The translations under genes were made by a program, and so were the position numbers. From Ectobius pallidus (taxonomy: Eukaryota > Arthropoda > Insecta > Blattodea > Ectobiidae): a stretch of 64,000 nucleotides of DNA. The notes under the pieces were generated by a model. That model ran no database searches. It was not told the origin of the DNA and saw only the letters and a program-made list of their open reading frames with translations. Of this stretch, positions 31,875-42,900 are shown piece after piece (the stretch's first letter is position 1; each line of letters begins with the position of its first letter). The stretch is taken from assembly GCA_964059195.1 (NCBI GenBank), contig CAXKWD010000004.1:116701938-116765937 (forward strand), read 5' to 3'.

Positions 31875-32310
31875 GATTGCACCCTTCCTTCTTGGCTACA
31901 GCTGAGTTCAGTAAACTTCCTCAACTGCATTTCCAGAGCCTGCGAACGTGGACGCGAAGGATAGGATTTTCTGTTATTCCTTTTAACTTTAATGTAGTGT
32001 TCGGGGTTAAAATTTTAACACAAATTGCAGTAAATATCGGGTCTTAAAGGAATAACAGACATTAGGCTCTGTTATCGCTGTTGTGTATTAAACAAAGCAG
32101 CGATTCACCAAAGACCAGTTCTCTTTTTTTAATTAGGTCGTACTAAATACACAGAATACACCCGAATGAGCTGGTGCTCTGGGGCAGAACAGTGATCATT
32201 TTGTAACTAATTCTATAAGTTTAAATATTTAAATCTTTATATCAATTTTCCAAGACAGTCCTTAATGTTAGTTAAATTTTAATAATTTACTTTGAGGTCT
32301 GGTCTTTGGT
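31875..32310. repeat. Conserved structured block, copy 3 (best-paired copy)
   Basis: All four complementary pairs are intact: GAGCCT (31936-31941) with AGGCTC (32064-32069); TCTGTTATTCCTTT (31970-31983) with AAAGGAATAACAGA (32046-32059); ATCGCTG (32074-32080) with CAGCGAT (32098-32104); and ACCAAAGACCAG (32107-32118) with CTGGTCTTTGGT (32299-32310). The first pair encloses the second, and the third is a local hairpin. The core is nearly identical to the other four copies, while sequence outside has drifted. Transcription and strand are unknown. Confidence 0.55.
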
Positions 32311-34349
32311 CCTATGGATGTTTTAATTACTTTTATACTTAACAGTGAGCATTACAATGATTTTCAGAACAAAACGTGAAAACAAAACATACCGTAAAAT
32401 CGAAAATATCCTCCTTCTTCCGCTGTCTTCTCCAGCATACATATGCAGGTCTTTTTCGATTTAATTATTGTGCTATTTAGTCCTATAAATTTCTTTAAAT
32501 ACCCTTACACTTAACAGTCAAGTAAACATTATAATATGCTATACACTTAACATAAAAAAAGTTCCTTCTTATGCAGTCACCTCCTGCGTATTGGTCGTAT
32601 CCTTCCGTCCAATTAAAATCCCACTGCATCTGACGTTCATTATTCCCATTAATCGTTGTCAAAGCCCATATGATTTTTCTTTATCCTGCTGAAATGAGGA
32701 ATCCGTTGTAAATAACCCTTTCACTTTGATCTTGCTTTTAAAATAACACACCCTAGCATACAGAATAAAGAAAAGATGTGAATTTCCTAAAACGTTTACA
32801 CGAAATATTTACAACCTTGACACAAATACATTTAAATCGATTCTTCAGATTATATAAGCTGCATTTAAAGTATTTGTATATAGTCGGCCAATGTTGTTTA
32901 TTCATGTACAGCTCGTATAATGCATTACCTTTTCCTGTGATTAATTCCTTTGACCAGCCCTGAAGATTCCATTCTCCTCTCTGCTTTCAGATATTTCAAA
33001 TTCATGTTGAGATTTATATTTATAATACACTTAGTTCAATATTTATAATTTACTTTTATTTTTATTTGCAATGACGCATTCTGTTTCCGTAGAAATTGTT
33101 GTAGAATTATAACGGATTGTTTAACCTTGTAATACAGTAGGCCTACGTATGGGAACTAGCATCTAAATAAATTTTTGCTCATAAAAAATATCGTCATTAA
33201 CATTTTAACTGCTGTAATGTTTTCGTTTTGACCCCTCTTTTCTTCGAATAGGTTTAAGGACAATGAACAAATCCATCTTTATTTTTTAAAGATTCTCACT
33301 TATATATTATAACAATGATTAATTCCATGAGTGATCAAACAATTTTCAATTAGATTGAACAGTTACTTTCTGCGATATAATATTTAAATTGTTTAGTTTT
33401 TTAACATAAATACACTTTTTGATGTCCCCTGTATCCAAAAATACTATTTTCGGAAACATGTCTCTATGTGTCTGTGAACAGCCTAACTCCAGAATGGAAA
33501 CTCGTATGAAAACAAATCTATGAGAGGTTGTTATATGCACCCACTATTTGCCTGGTGAACAATATAGCTTAGCTTCAGGTTTAAACTACTGAATACGCGC
33601 TCTTTCAAGGCCTCTTATTCTACCTAGGTATACAGTATCAGAATGTGATGTGAGAAAGACGTATTGCTGGCCATGCTTACAATGAAGAATGTTACTTGAC
33701 TATGTTAATCATATTTTATTTGCGTTATGTAACCTTCGGGGATGTAATGCGAAGTGGTAACAACATTCTGTCCATTTTTACAACCAGACTTGCGTGGTGA
33801 ACAACTGAATACGCTCTCCTTTTATTCTACAACTCTCTACCTAAAACATGGACAATTTAACTTTCTCACGAAGTTAGGCGACGAGTTTCTCTTACTTTTA
33901 CTATCACGTTAATATTAAAATAATTATTCTTTCGTAATTTGCTCGAAAACTGCTCTAACAATTTCTTATAAATTTTGTACATGAGGTCCTTACAAGCTTA
34001 GTAAAAAATAAAACTTTTGTTTGAAACCTTTTTTCTTAAAAAAGAAGCAATAAGTCAGTTATCTTGTGGTCAAATTCAGGTATTAAGGCTTGCGTGGCTA
34101 ACAATGCAGTTTGGAGGTTGAAGTAAATGAATTCCCACTCGCAGCGATACGGCACTTAATCAGAATTTCATGTGAAACAGGCATGCACCTAATTGCACTG
34201 TCCATTCTTAGGATAGAGAGAAGTTATATGAGCGAATATCAGACATTTCTCTTGTGTTTGTAAAGTTGAAGTTTTGACAATTTCACAAAAGGTAATCTAA
34301 TTATGTTGGATATGTATGTGTCTATAGGCCTATCATGGAAATTTATGTT
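32311..34349. repeat. Repeat-unit section after block 3
   Basis: Same landmark order as elsewhere: CTTCTTCCGCTGTCTTCTCC (32,413), CAGCCCTGAAGATTCC (32,955), TTCTGTTTCCGTAGAAATTG (33,080), GGCGACGAGTTTCTCTTAC (33,878). The CCGCTGTCTTCTCCAGCA stretch resembles a splice acceptor but recurs without an exon. No gene. Confidence 0.55.
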
Positions 34350-35021
34350 AGGTAAGAAATAGGTGACATTCATTATTTTTTCCCTCAGCAATGAATTGCT
34401 CTACAACCTTGCAATCTGACAAGCTCTTTACTGATTATTTCTACAATTGCATTCTGCTTTCAAAATTAATGAAACTGTTACAGTTACGGGTAATTATCGT
34501 TACAAAATGGCTGCCATGTTTCGTGCGCTAAAATGGCGTTTCCATGAAAATTTCTATAAATGACAATATTTTTGAGTGATTATTTTTCCTATCTGCAAAC
34601 ATCATATGAGAAATATCATCTACAATCTTTGGAATATCTACAGTATAAGTAATTTTAAAAAATCAGGTTGTTAAAATTTTATTTTTCATTAAAGTATATA
34701 GGCCTATATTTTTAAAAACAAACTATTTATGTTAAATGAATGATTGTAGACAGTGTTGTTTATGTGATATTAACAAATACATTGAAAAATAAACACTAAG
34801 AAATATTGATATTTGTGGAAGTTATCAAGGAAACGGCATTTCAGTGCATGAAACGTGGCTGCCATTATCAATCGATAATTACCCGCAACTATAACAGTTT
34901 GATTAATTTTGAAAATAGTATGCAATTGTAGAAATTTTCATTAAAGTGTATATTAGATTACAATGTTGTAGAGAAATTCATTGCTGAGGAATAAAATAAT
35001 GAATTTCACCTATTTCTCACC
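34350..35021. mobile_element. Foldback element with about 200-bp inverted repeats
   Basis: Arms of roughly 200 bp (about 34,350-34,560 and 34,810-35,021) are reverse complements. Paired landmarks include GGTAAGAAATAGGTGA with TCACCTATTTCTCACC, GGGTAATTATCG with CGATAATTACCC, and ATGGCTGCCATGTTTC with GAAACGTGGCTGCCAT. The spacer is about 250 bp and AT-rich with no gene. No clean target duplication was found. Each arm contains a TTGCTCTACAA-type motif, also present in the two other foldbacks of the window. Confidence 0.75.
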
Positions 35022-35563
35022 TATGAATTTAACCGAAAGTTGTATGTCCCCCTTAAATATTATGTACACTTCAAGCGTAATTATCAGACAAATTTTCGGA
35101 GAAAACGTTGAAAATAGAATTAGCCTATTGGTATGAAATTGTTACGAAAACTTCTCTTGATAACGTTTAGAGAAGAGATGTAAACATGAAATTTTGTTGT
35201 CGAACGATTTTCCTTTTTTCAGAATTTCCACCAAACGTAAAGTACTATGATGCACAAATTGTTGATATAGGCCAATAGTATGCTATGTTAGTGCCTTTCT
35301 TGTAGTCTGTAGTCAACTTAGGACTAATAGCTCTAAGAGAATCTCGGACTGAGAGTATTGCAAAAATCTGTTATTTTTCGTATGAACAAATATTAAATGA
35401 AATTAGAACAAAAATCTGCCTCCTAATTAGATCTGGCAGCCAATTATATTCAATTTAGTTGTGTAAATGACTTTTTTTAGTTTCGAATTCTCAAAACTTT
35501 ATTTACACAATTTGAGAGCGTCCTAGAGACATAAATTACTTACAATTTTTTTAACATTTCCAC
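35022..35563. repeat. Repeat-unit section
   Basis: TAGTCAACTTAGGACTAATAG (35,311) matches the GTCATCAACGTAGGACTAC landmark at 809. No gene seen. Confidence 0.45.
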
Positions 35564-36396
35564 TTATAGTCCAGTCGATATCCACTTTTTACCTGGAAAA
35601 TATTCCGAAGTTAATGAAATTTTTACAGGTTATTTTGGGGTACTGTAGGATGTCTATCCTAAGTTTTCGACCTCGAGGACCCTGTGCTAACTTGGGAGAG
35701 GGGAAAAAACCTCAAAATGTTTGGACTTTTTTCCGTTTTTCGCTTATATCTCGTAAACGAAGCATAATTTGTGCACCATATCACAATACAAAGTTGTAGA
35801 GCATTAAATGTGCTAAAATGTGGTTGATGAAACAAATTTGTAGACCCAATATTAACCGAAATACGGCCGATCAAAATTAGACAAAGTTTCTCGAAATGTA
35901 AAAAATATCCGAAAAACGAAGGTTTTGGCCTTATTATTTATTAACATCATTTCCATGTTAATTATGTTAATCACTCATTAATATCAACATCTTGGAATAT
36001 CTATGACCCCTTCCTCCAACCCCTCTTCCCACCCCTCCCCCAAACGTGAAGATGCCTCATTTTAATGTAAGAGATGCATTTTAAGAAACCGTCTCACACC
36101 AAAAACCCTTTCGCTGTACAAACAATGTGATGTCACCGGGGTGGGGGGGTCCGCCTATTTTTGTGATTTGCAGTTATTTACATATTTTCGTGCCTGGTCA
36201 TCACCCTACTGTGAATTCCTGTTAACCCATAATCTTGAACCTCAATAAACGTAGATCGGTAGTTTAAAATCAATAATTAGTAATCAAGAATTAAATTAAT
36301 AGAAGCATGGAATTTATTTAGAAAAATCATAATTAAGATAATTCCAGGTGTTATGACCAATGTAGAAATAATTTCAAATAATTAATACATAGTGTA

Positions 36397-37411
36397 TCAG
36401 GCTACGAAAACCTTGGAGCGCTTGGGGGCTGCCGGAACTTCCCCGTCGTCGTCGTCGCCGTCATCGTTGTCGGGGTCCATGGACACGTCTTCCTCATGCA
36501 CCTTCATCTTTCCAATGCCAAAGGGTGCTGAGGTGGTGTCACATCCACTTATCGCATGCAGGAAAAGAATATCCTGTGGTTCGTACTTGAACGAGTGGGA
36601 TGAATACAGCACAGTTGGGCTGTTACCCTTTCCACTCTTCTGGTAATGGACGTCTTTTTGGAAGAACCCATAGCAGTGAGTAGCACCAGAATATCTATGT
36701 CTTCTCCTGTTAAGATGACACCATCATATTTGTCAGCAGCTAAGACAACAGTATCCACAATCATTACATCGGTGTCTTCTACTGCCTCCTTCACTTGGAT
36801 CCCCTTGGCTTCCATTTCACTCTTCAACATGGTTATGAGGTTCATTTTGTTAGTATCATTGGAAAGAAATTTCGCCTGCGAAATCGTGCTGATCAAAGTT
36901 GTCTTGGAAAGTTTGTTGAGGAGTGCAGCAAAGAACGCCGATAACGTTCAGCTGCTTTGGTGCTTTGGTAGCTTATCCCAACAGGATAACCATCAAAAAC
37001 CACTATGACATTGCTACCGAAGTGCCTATGAACGTAATCCACGTAGTTTTGGCAGACTACCTGAAATGTGGCTTCACTTGACTTGGTCCAAACAACCCTA
37101 TGCAACAGAAACCCACCATCAATGACATTGCATTTTCTGTTTCACGATAGGAAGGAATGCAACATACAACGTTGATTTTCGACCTTTATGCATTGGTTCT
37201 TCTGCGAAGAGAAACATGGGGAAGGGGCGAGTTCATACTTGAACAAGTTCCTGAGGTCAGCCTCTGATTGTTTGGTTATGCACACTCGGAATAGAGTGAA
37301 TGGTCTACTGTGAACGTTTTGTCCTTGTTTTTCAGAGAACAGGAAACAGATGCCGGAGTATTCCTTATCCTTCCTCTTCAACTTCCAGTCTTCAAAATTT
37401 CCTTTCTCCAC
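36397..37411 (-). pseudogene. FEN/XPG (PIN-fold)-like nuclease gene, frameshifted
   Basis: The minus-strand pieces are, in order, 37411-37142, 37105-36893, 36896-36549 and 36612-36397. I recognise the type of protein from uncharacterised arthropod proteins, not a named gene. Motifs in order: VIVVFDGYP, GIQVKEAVEDTDVMIVD, VILTGEDIDILVLL, and FLHAISGCDTTSAPFGIGK. These parallel FEN1/XPG nucleases (VFDG; the E-A-x-A/D acidic cluster; the second acidic pair; the GCDY...GIG helix-hairpin-helix). That parallel is my inference. Several frameshifts make this copy inactive. An Asp-rich DNDDGDDDDG tract lies near the C-terminus. GC content is higher than in the surroundings. Confidence 0.6.
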
Positions 37412-37577
37412 ATAGGGCTTACATTACAAATGTAATATTAAAGGCCTTGAATAAGGGCAAAAATGTTTTTGTTAAAATGAAATGTAGACAGTGCTTTTCC
37501 TCGTGTATTGAAGTCTAAGTATGCAAAATTTAATCGAGATTCGAATAAAACTGCAGAGGTTGTAAAGAAAAACACAC

Positions 37578-37623
37578 ACAACTCTCTCTCTCTCTATATA
37601 TATACATGTATATATATATATAC

Positions 37624-37671
<48 letters not shown>
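37578..37671. repeat. Compound microsatellite (CT)n(TA)n(TG)n
   Basis: A CTCTCTCTCTCTC run, then alternating TATATA/CATGTA, then about 17 TG units. It lies inside the long-TIR element between the gene and the second arm. Confidence 0.95.
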
Positions 37672-37673
<2 letters not shown>

Positions 37674-38456
37674 ATATATGAGGGCGTTAAAGCCAAAGTG
37701 GTGTAAGTAATGTTTTTAAAATTTTTAACCTAAGTATTACAATGCAATATTCCGGTATAGATATCTTAGCAGGAAGAGTCGTGTAAGTCCTATTATGATT
37801 ATACACTATTTATATATATATACTTACATACATAAGTTATGTGGGAGGACAATAGTAGAAGAGATTAGTATAATGCATCTAAGAAAACCTCCTGTTTCTC
37901 TAAATGCATAAAACAAGACCACTTTGGATTTAACCCCGTCATATATAGAATTTGTAATGCTGATTCCTATAATAGAGGGGGAGGGGTGGGGTGGGGCTGG
38001 GTGAAAAGAGGGGGTCATAGATATTCCAAGATGTTGATATTAATGAGTGATTGACATAATTAACATGGAAATGATGTTAATAAATAATAGGGCCAAAACC
38101 TTCGTTTTTCGGTATTTTTTCACATTTCGAGAAACTTTGTCTAACTTTGATCGGCCGTATCGCGGTTAATATTGGGTCTACAAATTTGTTTTATCAACCA
38201 AACTTTAGAAAATTTAATGCTCTACAACTTTGTGTTGTAATATGGTGCACAAATTATGCTTCGTTTACGAGATATAAGCGAAAAACTGAAAAACGTCCAA
38301 AAATTTTGAGGTTTTTTCCCCTCCCCCAAGTTAGCACAGGGTCCTCGAGGTCGATAGACATCCTAGAGTACCCCCAAATAACCTGTAAAAATTTCATTAA
38401 CTTCGGAATATTTTCCAGCTACCCCCCTATTTTTCATTATATCGACTGGACTATTA

Positions 38457-39501
38457 GAGATTTATACGGATGAAAACTTGAGCATTAGTGAAAGATTTAT
38501 ACTTCTAGTTACAAAATTACAGCTTTCTCTAAAAAAGTTACTCCTCTGGACTGTTTATTTATCACCATGTCTCAGCTATATCCTGGAGAATATAAGTGAA
38601 TTGGAGAGCCAAATGTTTTGAATTTCGACATCATGCTACCTGCGCCCCATCAATCTAGGCATAGGACTTTCACATACGAAATTTTTTTAAAATAAAAATG
38701 AAAATACCTGAAAAATGAGGATAAAGTTATATTATGCTGGAATAAACATATCTCAATTCTAATACAACTTAGAAAAGGGAAAATATATCGGGAGTCCCAG
38801 AAAAAATATGCCGATATAAATGCAGCTAACACTGTGAAGATTTTTATGTCATAGCTAACAACTGGTTAAAACAAATAATAAAACTTCCATTGTACCAGTC
38901 TGTAGATGTTTTCACTTTAATATCCTAACTAAATAGATAACAAAAACAGTACAATGAATACACAACAGCTGAAGCAATTAACTATTGCTTTATTCAGACT
39001 AATTTCAAAACTAAAATAGTTATTTAAAATTACTTTTATTTATTTATTTATTTATTCGAGATGTTGACAGTAAACTGTGGTTTGCAATATTTTCACTTTG
39101 TGCTTAATTATTATTATTATTTATGACCTAAAGGACGATAAGAGCATAATCAAAGCATAGTCAACATAAATTTCAAACAATTACCGTTACCGCCTGTCAT
39201 TGGAAATTAAAATTAAAAACCTTTAATGAAAGCAAAACCCTTCATGCTTACCTGGATGAGAAGTAATGTTCCGTAGCCTATTAGCAATGATAATACAATG
39301 TAATTCCTTAGAAAAATAACATAGATCTACTGCTATAATGATAACGAATCATTTCTTGGGACTTAATAAATCCTGCATCAAATCACGCCCGTTTTTTTCT
39401 TTGGTCGACTGCGCCTTTTAACTTACACTTATCCGTATATTAACGGCAATTACATAAGAGACAGATATGACATAAAAATACGACTCTGATAAAAAATACA
39501 A
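38457..39501. repeat. Repeat-unit section
   Basis: 38,590-38,850 resembles 1,240-1,400. 39,040-39,060 is (TTTA)n. 39,200-39,260 and 39,420-39,500 match the unit stretch before the conserved block (CGTATATTAACGGCAATTACA). No gene. Confidence 0.5.
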
Positions 39502-39509
39502 CTTGTGGT

Positions 39510-39873
39510 CATGGGCGTCGGCATGGGGGGTAAGGGGGGCATCTGCCCCCCTCTGGATTGCCTTATGGATTCATTTATTTGTGGTACTCTTTGTCAACTT
39601 ACAGTTGTAGCATGGAGAATAAAAAATAGAATTACTTTATAATGAGTTTAGCAAGTATTAACTAATTATAACCATAATATGTATTTATAATAATATCTCA
39701 CCAAGGCCATTGCTCAAAAGAGCATATTCTGTTAACTTAAAAACTGTGTAGCCTCGTCAAATTCCGCTTGGGTTCAAAATAACGATTCGGTTAACTAAGT
39801 GAAATTTCATTTGAAATTAAGGTCCGAAATTGATTTCCCCCCCCCCTTAATAAAATTCCTGGCGACGCTGCTG
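39510..39873. mobile_element. hAT-type MITE
   Basis: A perfect 8-bp duplication, CTTGTGGT, lies at 39502-39509 and 39874-39881. Imperfect terminal repeats are CATGGGCGTCGGCATGG and CCTGGCGACGCTGCTG (reverse complement CAGCAGCGTCGCCAGG). Each end is followed inward by a G/C run (GGGGGG, CCCCCC). Short, non-coding and with an 8-bp duplication, it fits a hAT MITE. Confidence 0.8.
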
Positions 39874-39936
39874 CTTGTGGTACATAACTTACAAAAAAAG
39901 GCTGAACAGATTCGTGCTTTAAATAATTGTAGCATC

Positions 39937-42900
39937 CAATGAGTGATCTATGCCAGAAATAACGGAAATGAGATGTTTTGAAATTTGTGTATGGCTTTCT
40001 AATGATAAAAAAAATTCAACTTAACACTTAATTTATTCCTTCTTACCTGAATTTACACATTTCAAAGTGTTTATGGAAGTTATCTTCAGACCACAGTGCC
40101 AACCCTGTATCACCTTCTTAGGCCCTTTTATATATGTTCATCTGTATATGTAAGATTAACTGTCCTTTTACTTCAGTATATACCCCAATAATTTTCCTCA
40201 ATGCCTGTCATTATGTAGGTGGTTACGTAAAGGCTTTTAGCGTTTCATTATTATAGAAATCTTACCCTCCAGTTCAGAATCTGATTCAATCCCCCCAGGC
40301 ACAGGTCTACTTGTCTTCCTGTATCCTCTGGCTATATAAATATGTTTCTTGGATATTCCAGATACATCGTTAAATGCGTTACTACAAACCCTGATTGGCT
40401 GTTCACGGGAATTATATACACGAACTTATATGTAAATGAAACTTGTCTCCTACGTGATGCTGCTTTTACCCTTTTATTTACGTAAATGGCATTACATTCT
40501 TGCCTATTTATCAGCCCAAACAAAAAAACATTTTTCTCATTTTAAACACCAATTTTATCAAATTCACTGAAATTTTCTTCTTTCTCAGTGTTCTTTACCA
40601 AATGGTTGTTACACCACTTCACACTAGCTTCCACAGCTCACAGAAGTTACACCCGACATCTTGCTGGTTTGCCGCAATCACATTATTTGCTTTGTGGCTA
40701 ATGTGCGAGTATTCTAATCCTAAGTTCCTATACATTAGAGGGTCAATCCATTAGAAATGAACCAAATTTAATAAAATTTGTTGCTCGACGTTTTTGATTT
40801 TCCTAATTTTTTTACCAGTTATTTCCCAACTAAAGGCGAGTTCAAAACTATGGTAAAAAAATTTGGGGCTCATACTTTTTTTTAGCGGCCATTTTAAGTT
40901 TGCTTTTTAACCATATTTCAGTGGAAAACATGTTTTGCACAAATGTATGTAACTCCGTTAATTTTATAGATAACAAGACAAAATAAACACCAAAATTATC
41001 AGAATGAAATGCTCTACATTTGTGTTTTAACACAATATTACCTAAGTAGTGAGGAAAGTGAAGAAAAAAATTCAAAACTACAAATTTAAAATTGACTCAA
41101 AACGGGGGTTTTAGTGCCGCAAAATTATTAGAAGGAAGAAAGACTCGCACTTTTTTTTCTGGTGTAGATCTACTATAGGACTACTCGCTGTAGAAGTTTA
41201 AAGCTTGAGAACTTTGCGGTTTTTTTAATACAATTTTTCAAAAATGCCCAAAACCGTATTTTGGCAATATTTGAAGTAGAATATCTCAAAAGGGACTGAG
41301 TGAAAAATTATGAAATTTATACAGATAATACCTCTTTATGATATAAAGATGTGATAAAAATTTGGTGACTGAGACTCAACTGGTTCCCGAGTTACAGTGC
41401 ATCGAATTTGGCCAAAAATTGCGTTATAGGCACACGAAATTTAATAGTAAAAATTCACTTTGTAATTTTAGATATAAAATTTTTGTGAGCCTAAGTTTGT
41501 TACACAATAGAGTTGTATATGTAGGCTACATTTCATCAGTTAGCATGACAAATATTTGGTTTCCTCAAAGCTTTGAAGAGTGTTGATATTTCGGTGCATA
41601 GTTTGCAGTTATGGCCAATTCGATGAACTATAACTCGGGAACCAGTTGAGTCTCAGTCACCAAATTTTTAACACATCTTTATATTATAAAGAGGTGTTAT
41701 CTGTATAAATTTCATATTTTTTCACTCAGTCCCTTTTGAGATATTCTACTTCAAATATTGCCAAAATACGGTTTTGGGCATTTTTTAAAAATTGTATAAA
41801 AAAAACCGCAAAGTTCTCAAGCTTTAAACTTCTACAGCGAGTAGTCCTGTAGTAGATCTACACCAGGAAAAAAAAATTAAGGGCGAGTCTTTCTTCCTTC
41901 TAATAATTTTGCGGCACCAAATCTCCCGTTTTAAGTCAATTTTCAATTTGTAGCTTTTGTTATTTTTTCTTCACTTTCCTCACTACTTCGGTAATATTGT
42001 GTTAAAACAAAAATGTAGAGCATTTCATTCTGATAATTTTGGTGTTTATTTTGTCTTGTTATCTATAAAATTAACAGAGTTACATACATTTGTGCAAAAC
42101 AAGTTTCCGGCCGAAAAACTGTTACAAAGAAAACTTAAAATGGATGCCAAGAAAAAAGTATGAGCCTAAAAAATGTTTTACTCCAGTTTTGAACTCACCT
42201 AATATTGGGGAGTAACTGGAAAAAAATTAAGAAAATAAAAAATGTTGAGCAAAAAATTTTATTCAATTTGGTTCATTTCTAATGGATTGACCCTATTTTG
42301 GCATTATTTGAAGTAGAATATCTCAGAAGGGCCTGAGTGAAAGTTATGAAATTTATACACAATAACACCTCCTTACGATATAAAGATGTGATAATAATTT
42401 GGTGACTGAGACTGAACTGGTTCCAGAGTTACAGTGCATCGAAGTTGGCCAAAAATTGCAAACTATGCACCGAAATTTCAACGCTCTTCAACGCTTTGAG
42501 GAAATTATAAATCGGTCATGTTAACTGATGAAATGTAGCCTACATGTACAACTCTTTTGTGTAACATACTTAGGTTCACTAAAATGTTGCATTTAAAATT
42601 ACAAAGTGAATTTTTACTATTAAATTTCGTGTGTCTATAACGCAATTTTTGGTCATATTCGATGCACTGTAACTCGGGATCCAGTTGAGTCTCAGTCACC
42701 AAATTTTTACATCTTTATATCATAAAGAGGTGTTATCTGTATAAATTTCATAATTTTTCACTCAGTCCCTTTTGAGATATTCTACTTCAAATATTGCCAA
42801 AATACGGTTTTGGGCATTTTTGAAAACTTGCATTAAAAAACCGCAAAGTTCTCAAGCTTTAAACTTCTACAGCGAGTAGTCCTATAGTAGATCTACACCA

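Larger units (their letters stand above)
35567..38453 (-). mobile_element. Long-TIR element carrying a FEN/XPG-like gene
   Basis: Inverted repeats of about 480 bp (35567 to about 36,045 and about 37,975 to 38453) begin TAGTCCAGTCGATAT. They stay alignable through CCGAAGTTAATGAAATTTTT, CCTCGAGGACCCTGTGCTAA and CTTGGAATATCTATGACCCC. TTA lies outside both ends (35564-35566 and 38454-38456), a possible 3-bp duplication. Between them lies one broken minus-strand gene (36397-37411) and a microsatellite. No known transposase motif was seen. Either the enclosed gene belongs to the element, or two MITE-like arms happen to bracket it. Confidence 0.65.

Noticed and set aside
32413..32440. Splice acceptor (CCGCTGTCTTCTCCAG) marking an exon of a host gene
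   Set aside because: It recurs in every repeat unit with no open reading frame or consistent donor after it.
36397..37411. Active host gene with introns
   Set aside because: Frames overlap or break without convincing splice sites, and the whole lies between long inverted repeats.
35567..38453. Polinton/Maverick, because of the long inverted repeats
   Set aside because: No DNA polymerase B, integrase, ATPase or capsid-like frames, only 2.9 kb in size, and no 6-bp duplication.
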